Below are positions 7,739 through 13,401 of a DNA stretch of 13,401 bases, in pieces. The stretch spans positions 1-13,401 of the forward strand of contig CAKUYG010000043.1 in assembly GCA_934702165.1 (NCBI GenBank). The letters are read 5' to 3'. Source of the DNA: an uncultured Bacteroidales bacterium (GTDB lineage Bacteria; Bacteroidota; Bacteroidia; Bacteroidales; UBA932). A program made the translations under genes and the position numbers. The notes below the pieces were generated by a model that saw only the letters and a list, made by a program, of their open reading frames with translations, made no database searches and was not told the origin of the DNA. How positions within the stretch are numbered: position 1 is the stretch's first letter; the number at the start of each line of letters is the position of its first letter.

Positions 7739-9594
7739 TTATTAAAAATATACTAAAACCTGTCTTTTCTCTCGCCGCACTTTTGCTGCTGTTTGCCGGT
7801 TGCGGGAAGACCGTCGTCATCGAGTATGACGGGACAGTCAAAGACTATACTCCCAAGGTGAGGGAAATCCTGGAGGCCCACCCTTCAGGCGATGTCACGA
7901 TCAAGTTCGGCAAAGGGGTGTTTGATTTCTACCCGGAGGGGGCTGCGGAGGAGTTCCTTACCCTTTCCAACAATTGCAGCGGCGACCGCAAGGTGGCTTT
8001 TCTCCTGAAGGACATGAAAAATGTCAAGGTCATCGGTGAAGGCGCCGATTTCATGTTCCACGGCAGGATAGTACCGTTTGCCGTCAAGAACTCCGAGAAT
8101 GTGGAGATCGGCGGTGTCACGATAGATTATGACTATCCATGGACTTTCGAGGGGGAGGTGCTCTCCGCCGATGCCGTGAAGAGGAGCTTTGTCGTGAGGG
8201 TTTTTCCGGACAACAAGTACCGTATCGATGGCGACCGCCTGCTTTTCGGCGGATACGACTGGGAATACCCTATGGGCGAGAGCATTGTCTTCGACCCGGA
8301 GACCCGTCGCCCGTACTACGATACAGGTGCCTATGAGCACGGATACTGGTCCGGGGAGATGGGCGCCCGTGAAATCGAGCCTGGCGTGGTTGAGTTTACG
8401 CGCCTCAGCGCCAAGGATGTGCCTCCCGTGGGGAGCATCTGGGACGACAAGGGCCCTATGAAACTCAACCGTTCCTATCCTGGCATCGCGCTGCTTTCGA
8501 GCAAGGACATCACAGTCAAGGATGTACATGTCTACCGCAGCGGTGCCATGGCCTTGATGGCCGAATATTCCGAGAATATCACGGTTTCCGGTTTCTCCAC
8601 CGCCCAGCGTCCCGGTTCTCCGAGGATGATCACTTCTTCTGCTGATGCTACCCACTTCGTTGACTGCAAAGGACTTGTGCTTCTTGAAAACAGTCATTTT
8701 GAAAGTATGTTGGACGATGCGACCAACATCCATGGTGTCTATATGAAAGTGGACAGCCTTCTCGCTCCTGACACATTCACAGCCGTGTTCGGCCATTTCC
8801 AGCAGGAGGGCAACCACTTCGCCGATGAGGGGGATGTTCTCCGCTTTGTGGACAAGACCAGCCTCCGGCCGGTAGCCGAGGTGAGGCTTTTATCCATCGA
8901 CAAGGGCGACCGCACCTGCTATGTGATGAAGGTGGACAAGGACATCGACGGGATTCTTGAAGAGCCGCGCCGCTACGCGGTAGAAAACACCACCCGTGGA
9001 GCGTCTGCCATCATACGCAACTGCACGGTCGAGTACAACCGCGCCCGCAGTCTTTTGATCTCGACCCCGGGCGATGTGCTCATCGAGAACTGCAAGTTCG
9101 GCTCCATGATGGCCGGCATCAGGATATGCGGCGACGCCAACTACTGGTTCGAGTCCGGCAACACCCGCAATGTCGTCATCCGCGGCAATACGTTCACCGA
9201 TCTCGGTATCGGCGGCCGCGAGCCGCAGGCGATTCTCCAGATCGACCCGATAATCCCTTCGGATGCACGCGCAAACGACTTTTTCTACCACGACCGTATA
9301 GTCTTCGAGGACAACACAGTCTCCACCTTTGACAACCAGATCATCTATGCGCTGAGTGTCAAGTCTTTGGAAATAAAGAACAATAGGTTCATAGACACGA
9401 AGACTTATGCTCCGCTCTTCCCTCAGCTTTCGGTGATTGATGTGCAGTACTGCGGTGATGTGAAGATAGTCGGCAATGATTTCACCAAGTGGAAAGAGAA
9501 CGCGACGATAAGCATACACAATTGTGTCAAGGTGGAGAACGACTCTGACGTGCAGGTCGTGGACTCCCCGAACCCTTTCTTTTATCAAAGTTGA
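7735..9594 (+). CDS. GH110 alpha-1,3-galactosidase lipoprotein
   Basis: A 619-residue protein assigned to glycoside hydrolase family 110, inverting exo-enzymes that release terminal alpha-1,3-linked galactose from blood-group-B-type or linear alpha-galactosyl glycans. The signal peptide ends at Cys23 (LFAGC). The family core is visible as SSADATHFVDCKG (301-313) and LDDATNIHG (326-334). Asp304, Asp327 and Asp328 show the 23/24-residue spacing that I remember for the catalytic acids of characterised GH110 enzymes. Around them is a right-handed parallel beta-helix with many Asn/Val-rich turns (NVEIGGVTIDYDYPW near 122-136, ASAIIRNCTVEYNRARSLLIS near 423-443, VIRGNTFTDLGIGG near 481-494). The length fits the family. 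The start overlaps the preceding stop (ATGA), and six bases separate its stop from the next start. Which GH110 subfamily it belongs to (branched B antigen only, or also linear alpha-Gal) cannot be decided here. Confidence 0.92.
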   Translation: MIIKNILKPVFSLAALLLLFAGCGKTVVIEYDGTVKDYTPKVREILEAHPSGDVTIKFGKGVFDFYPEGAAEEFLTLSNNCSGDRKVAFLLKDMKNVKVIGEGADFMFHGRIVPFAVKNSENVEIGGVTIDYDYPWTFEGEVLSADAVKRSFVVRVFPDNKYRIDGDRLLFGGYDWEYPMGESIVFDPETRRPYYDTGAYEHGYWSGEMGAREIEPGVVEFTRLSAKDVPPVGSIWDDKGPMKLNRSYPGIALLSSKDITVKDVHVYRSGAMALMAEYSENITVSGFSTAQRPGSPRMITSSADATHFVDCKGLVLLENSHFESMLDDATNIHGVYMKVDSLLAPDTFTAVFGHFQQEGNHFADEGDVLRFVDKTSLRPVAEVRLLSIDKGDRTCYVMKVDKDIDGILEEPRRYAVENTTRGASAIIRNCTVEYNRARSLLISTPGDVLIENCKFGSMMAGIRICGDANYWFESGNTRNVVIRGNTFTDLGIGGREPQAILQIDPIIPSDARANDFFYHDRIVFEDNTVSTFDNQIIYALSVKSLEIKNNRFIDTKTYAPLFPQLSVIDVQYCGDVKIVGNDFTKWKENATISIHNCVKVENDSDVQVVDSPNPFFYQS

Positions 9595-9600
9595 CGTGGA

Positions 9601-12600
9601 ATGAAATTTTACAAGATTTTGCTTGTTTCTGCGATACTGGCGCTCAGCGCGTCAGTGTCGCTTTTTGCGCAGAAGATGGAGCCTGACCTGACGCTCAAGT
9701 TTGCCGACAGGGACACCTGCGCCCTGTATATGGACATATATGAGCCGGATTCTTCCAAGGTTGTCTGTGAGGACGGGAAAGTACGCCCTACGATCATCCA
9801 TGTCTTCGGCGGCGGTTTCATGGATGGTTCGCGCCATCAGGAGTGGCTGCGCCCCTGGTTCCGTGAGATGAACTCCCGTGGCTACAGGATGATTTCCATA
9901 GATTATCGTCTCGGCCTCAAGGGGGTGCGCGGAGTGTCTCAGATGAGGTTCGCCGTGCTTCTCGCCAAGGCCATTGACATGGCTGTGGAGGATCTGTTTT
10001 CCGCTACGGAGTATCTCCTTGCCAACGGGGAGGCTCTCGGGATAGATGCGCGTAATCTGGTCGTGACCGGCTCTTCCGCCGGGGCGATCACTGCCCAGCA
10101 GGCGGAGTGGGAGATCTGCAACCGGACCCGTACGGCTTCGGTGCTGCCTGCGGACTTCAACTATGCCGGCATCATGGCCTATGCTGGGGCTGTGCTTGTA
10201 AAGGGGCGGTTCGCTTATCCGGAAAAGCCCTGCCCTGTGATGATGTTTCACGGCACCGAGGATGAACTCGTGCCGTATGATGCCATAAAGGCCGGCCCGG
10301 TCGGCTTCTATGGCCCGTGCAGGATCCAGCCTGCCCTCCAGTCTGCCGCTGCGGTCTGGAGGTTCTATCGTTTCCCGGGGATCAACCATGCTGTGGCGGG
10401 GTACATGCCCCAGACTGTTGCGCAGCAGGTGGATTTCATAGAGAACAATGTGATGCGAGGCTCGGTGGAGTGCGAGGATGCGGAGATTGTGGACCCTTCG
10501 CTTCCGACCTACGAGACCGGCGATCCGAACGGACTGTATGATATCCAGCCCGACGATACGGCTTCTGTGGAGGAGCCGGCGCGCTGGACTATAGAACCTG
10601 GCTCCAGGGGCATCCGCTGGGACGCTTCCACGGGGCTGCCGCACGAGGACCATATCGAGATGAGCGGGGAGCAGGTGTCCTGCGTGTTGCGCTGGGGAGT
10701 TTCTGCCGACCGTGCTTTTCATAGTGAGAAGTCGTTGGTCTTCCCTATGTTGCGCACGATCCCGAACAACACTCATGCGTCGATGAATCTCCGTGTTGCC
10801 GCCGATATTCCTTCCATGCTTGCTGTCAATGGGCGCAGCCTTGTCCGGGAGCAGGTGGATTCTGTCAGGATCAACGGTATGGTTGAGGTTACGAGCCGCT
10901 GGTCAAAGTCAAACGATTTTATCGGGGTAGGTTCCGGGCAGACCGAGACGGCATGCATCCGTATGACACGCACCCTTTTTCCGTCCACGACTCTGCCTTG
11001 TGTCTATGAGAGGTTCTCTCTTCGCAACGTGACAGGTGACAATCTCCTCGTGACTGTACCGGAGTTCTGCCAGACTTCAGCCACAGACCATTATGCCGGA
11101 GTTGACGGGACTTATCTTGTGCGTGCGGAGATAGACGGCGCCGGTACTGCCTGGATGAAGCCGGGAGAAGAACGCTGCTTTACCGTTGTCTATCAGGCTT
11201 ATCGTCAGGGCGGCAGGGTTACATCGCCCCTGCTTGCGGGCTCTGAGCCTGTGACGCGTGAGATTGCCCCGGAGTCCCCGCTGCATCCGGATGTTGAGGC
11301 GGAGTTTGCCGCGCGTAAGGCTTTTGTCTACGGTCTCGGGGAGGAGCTTGTCCTTGAGACTCCTGATCCGGTTCTCGACGAGATGTTCCGCTTTTCCAAG
11401 ATCCGTGCTGCCGAGAGCATATTCAGGACCAAAGGCGGCCTGATGCACAGCCCGGGAGGGGAGAGCTACTATGCGGCCATCTGGGCCAATGACCAGGCCG
11501 AATACATCGACCCGTTCTTCCCGTTCCTCGGATATCTCTCCGGCAATGAGTCGGCACTCAATTCGTTCCGCCATTTCGCGAGGTTCATGAATCCGGATTA
11601 CAAGCCTCTTCCGAGTTCGGTGATTGCGGAGGGCGAGGATATATGGGCCGGTTGCGGTGACCGGGGTGATGCCGCGATGATTGCTTATGGCGCGGCCCGT
11701 TATGCTCTGGCGAGAGGTGACATGGCTGAGGCCAAGGAACTTTGGCCGCTCATACAGTGGTGCCTTGAGTACTGTCGCCGTCAGGTCAACGGGGATGGGG
11801 TAGTGGCATCTGACACGGATGAACTGGAGAACCGCTTCGAGTCGGGGGATGCCAATCTTTGCACTTCGACTCTGTATTATGATGCTCTCATATCTGCTGC
11901 GTATCTGGGGCGGGAAATAGGAGCGGCTTCTTCCGAATGCTCTGACTATCTGCGCCGTTCTCGGCAGATGGCCGCTGCGATAGAGGAGTATTTCGGGGCT
12001 GAAGTCTCCGGGTATGAGACCTATCGCTATTACAAGGGCAACACTCTGCTGCGCTCATGGATCTGCATGCCTCTCATCGCCGGCATAGACAAGCGGGCTT
12101 CCGGGACTTCCGCCGCTCTCACCGGACCTGAGCTGATGACGGAGAATGGCTGTCTCACCGAGCAGGGGAGCGATGTCTTCTGGGACAGGGCCACGCTCTA
12201 CGCCCTCCGGGGCATCTTCTATACCGGAGACACGGACAAGGCGTTGGGCATCCTCTCCCGTCTTTCGCGCAGGCGCCTGCTCGGTGAGCATGTGCCTTAT
12301 GCGGTCGAGGCCTGGCCCGAGGGTTCGCAGAGGCATCTCTCGGCCGAAAGCGGGCTGTATTGCCGTGTAATCACGGAGGGGCTCTTCGGCATCCGTCCGA
12401 CAGGACTGCGCAGCTTCACAATGAATGTGAGTCTTCCCTCAGGCTGGGACAGCATGGCTTTGAAGCATATCCGTGCTTTCGGCTCGGATTTTGACATCAG
12501 GGTGTCGCGCACATCCAAAGGTCTGAAGGTGATCCTGACGGAGCACCGGACCTCCGGTGACAGGGTTCGCCGTTTTGTCCCGCGCGGAGGGCGTATAAAC

Positions 12601-12612
12601 GTTAAATTATAG
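9601..12612 (+). CDS. Secreted fusion: alpha/beta-hydrolase carbohydrate esterase + six-hairpin glycosidase-like domain
   Basis: A 1003-residue exported protein with an ordinary signal peptide (SLFA before QK, cleavage near residue 23), so probably periplasmic. Residues about 25-285 are an alpha/beta-hydrolase: HVFGGGF oxyanion segment (67-73), nucleophile elbow GSSAG with Ser159, HGTEDELVP with Asp221, and INHAV with His263, a complete Ser-Asp-His set suggesting deacylation of a glycan. After a linker (about 285-330), residues about 330-555 look like a beta-rich domain. Residues about 570-935 resemble an (alpha/alpha)6 six-hairpin glycosidase: LMHSPGGESYYAAIWANDQAEY (614-635), EGEDIWAGCGDRGD (677-690), DTDELENRFESGDANLCTS (738-756), FWDRATLYALRG (860-871) and AWPEGSQRHLSAESGLY (904-920). 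A C-terminal beta segment follows. Conserved acids such as Glu621, Asp631 and Glu634 are catalytic candidates only. I cannot place the C-terminal half in a numbered family. Codon use is less biased than in susC/susD. Confidence 0.8.
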   Translation: MKFYKILLVSAILALSASVSLFAQKMEPDLTLKFADRDTCALYMDIYEPDSSKVVCEDGKVRPTIIHVFGGGFMDGSRHQEWLRPWFREMNSRGYRMISIDYRLGLKGVRGVSQMRFAVLLAKAIDMAVEDLFSATEYLLANGEALGIDARNLVVTGSSAGAITAQQAEWEICNRTRTASVLPADFNYAGIMAYAGAVLVKGRFAYPEKPCPVMMFHGTEDELVPYDAIKAGPVGFYGPCRIQPALQSAAAVWRFYRFPGINHAVAGYMPQTVAQQVDFIENNVMRGSVECEDAEIVDPSLPTYETGDPNGLYDIQPDDTASVEEPARWTIEPGSRGIRWDASTGLPHEDHIEMSGEQVSCVLRWGVSADRAFHSEKSLVFPMLRTIPNNTHASMNLRVAADIPSMLAVNGRSLVREQVDSVRINGMVEVTSRWSKSNDFIGVGSGQTETACIRMTRTLFPSTTLPCVYERFSLRNVTGDNLLVTVPEFCQTSATDHYAGVDGTYLVRAEIDGAGTAWMKPGEERCFTVVYQAYRQGGRVTSPLLAGSEPVTREIAPESPLHPDVEAEFAARKAFVYGLGEELVLETPDPVLDEMFRFSKIRAAESIFRTKGGLMHSPGGESYYAAIWANDQAEYIDPFFPFLGYLSGNESALNSFRHFARFMNPDYKPLPSSVIAEGEDIWAGCGDRGDAAMIAYGAARYALARGDMAEAKELWPLIQWCLEYCRRQVNGDGVVASDTDELENRFESGDANLCTSTLYYDALISAAYLGREIGAASSECSDYLRRSRQMAAAIEEYFGAEVSGYETYRYYKGNTLLRSWICMPLIAGIDKRASGTSAALTGPELMTENGCLTEQGSDVFWDRATLYALRGIFYTGDTDKALGILSRLSRRRLLGEHVPYAVEAWPEGSQRHLSAESGLYCRVITEGLFGIRPTGLRSFTMNVSLPSGWDSMALKHIRAFGSDFDIRVSRTSKGLKVILTEHRTSGDRVRRFVPRGGRINVKL

Positions 12613-12615
12613 ATT

Positions 12616-13401
12616 ATGAAGAAAATACTGTTGTGGCCTCTTGCTGCTGCGGTTCTGGCTGGTGCCGGCTTTGCATCCTGCACTCCTGAAGACCGTCCGT
12701 CTGTACCGGAACCGGAGCCCGATCCGGTCGAGGTCCATCCTGTGGCTCGTGAGGGCTGGGACATATACACCGGCCCGAATTACAGATACGGCCCGTCCAT
12801 CATCATAAATGACGATAATTCAATAGACATCTGGCTCGCTACGCCGGGTGATTATTATGGGACAAATGTGACAATCCCGGTTTCCGATGCCCAGACGGCT
12901 GTCCAGCTCGGCACGTCCGGGGTGCTTGCGCAGAAGTTCACTTCCTCTTCTGATTTCGGCTTCATCTCGCTTCAGTGCCCGTCATGGGGCAGTGCTTCGG
13001 AGAGTTTTACTCTCTCGCTTTATGCTTGGGATACTGATTATGCGACGACTCTCTCCGGTGCGGCTGTCGCATCGAAGCGATTTGCCGATTATGCCGACAA
13101 TTCCTGGCTCAGCCTCTATCGGAGCTCAAAGGAGGATTACACCGAGACATTTCCTGCCGGAACCTATCTCTGGGTGATGAGCGGCGGCACGGCTCAGTCG
13201 GGGATATGGAAATGCACCGATCCCGGCTCGGCTGCTGGGACGGATGCCGTCTCTTACGTCGGCGGTGAGCCTGTCGAGGGGCAGTTCCGTTGCAGGATCA
13301 CATCCGGCGGTTCGGGAAAATATTACTGGGACAAGATAACCTGGCGTCACTCCGATGACGGCGGCCAGACATGGACGGACGAGGCCGATGCTCTTCTCCC
13401 G
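12616..13401 (+). CDS. Beta-propeller lipoprotein with beta-sandwich inserted in the first blade (5' part)
   Basis: The first 262 codons of a gene that runs off the window; the start is ATG 12616, three bases after the previous stop, and no in-frame stop occurs. The signal peptide ends at Cys22 (GFASC), followed by an acidic/Pro-rich stretch (TPEDRPSVPEPEPDP). Residues about 47-78 (GWDIYTGPNYRYGPSIII, then DIWLATPGD) look like the opening strand pair of a sialidase-type propeller. The expected continuation only appears at about 237 (YWDKITWRHSDDGGQTWTDE), with an Asp box SDDGGQTW at 246-253. The roughly 155 residues between resemble a carbohydrate-binding beta-sandwich (AQKFTSSSDFGFISLQCPSW, LSLYAWD, WLSLYRSS, FPAGTYLWVMSG). 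This is probably a glycosidase or glycan-binding lipoprotein with a built-in accessory module. The catalytic part lies beyond the edge, so the activity is unknown. Confidence 0.75.
   Translation, partial: MKKILLWPLAAAVLAGAGFASCTPEDRPSVPEPEPDPVEVHPVAREGWDIYTGPNYRYGPSIIINDDNSIDIWLATPGDYYGTNVTIPVSDAQTAVQLGTSGVLAQKFTSSSDFGFISLQCPSWGSASESFTLSLYAWDTDYATTLSGAAVASKRFADYADNSWLSLYRSSKEDYTETFPAGTYLWVMSGGTAQSGIWKCTDPGSAAGTDAVSYVGGEPVEGQFRCRITSGGSGKYYWDKITWRHSDDGGQTWTDEADALLP

Noticed and set aside
9652..10776. Long antisense open frame (374 codons) opposite the esterase region
   Set aside because: It lies wholly inside a well-supported gene on the other strand, has no recognisable domain or signal peptide, and is rich in Arg/His/Gly as expected of a shadow frame in GC-rich coding DNA. 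The same applies to antisense frames at 7885-8817, 8890-9588 and 5064-5648.

Overview
The window reads as part of a polysaccharide-utilization locus (PUL) from a fairly GC-rich member of the Bacteroidota, most likely order Bacteroidales. The evidence is a SusC/SusD pair, several lipoprotein signal peptides, an AraC-type output domain at the left edge that resembles those of hybrid two-component regulators, and a run of enzymes all on the + strand. GC is roughly 55-60% by eye. That would suit Alistipes/Rikenellaceae-like or similar gut lineages, but genus cannot be settled from the sequence alone.

Layout. Bases 1-282 are the 3' end of an AraC-family regulator. A 186-base gap (283-468) carries a strong stem-loop (409-439) and no convincing complete promoter. 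Next is a lipoprotein (469-1773) with two PKD-like modules and a carbohydrate-binding-like jelly roll. A perfect 11-bp hairpin with a short T run (1795-1827) lies between it and susC. Then come susC (1839-5000) and susD (5013-6596). They are followed with almost no spacing by a beta-propeller lipoprotein (6587-7738, 10-base overlap with susD), a GH110 alpha-1,3-galactosidase lipoprotein (7735-9594, ATGA overlap), a secreted two-enzyme fusion (9601-12612; N-terminal alpha/beta-hydrolase esterase, C-terminal six-hairpin glycosidase-like domain), and the start of a second propeller lipoprotein (12616 to the window end). No rho-independent terminator is visible from 1839 to the end, so these genes probably form one transcript.

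How the genes may work together (inference). The PKD/CBM-like lipoprotein and SusD would capture a glycan at the surface and SusC would import it. The GH110 enzyme would remove terminal alpha-1,3-linked galactose, the esterase half of the fusion would remove acyl groups, and the (alpha/alpha)6 half plus the two propellers would cut other linkages. The best-supported substrate statement is therefore a glycan with alpha-1,3-galactosyl ends, possibly acylated. Host blood-group-B/alpha-Gal-type glycans and plant or algal galactans are both possible. No sulfatase, kinase or mobile element is visible in the window. The least familiar parts are the esterase-glycosidase fusion, the propeller interrupted by a beta-sandwich at the right edge, and the hairpin just upstream of susC.
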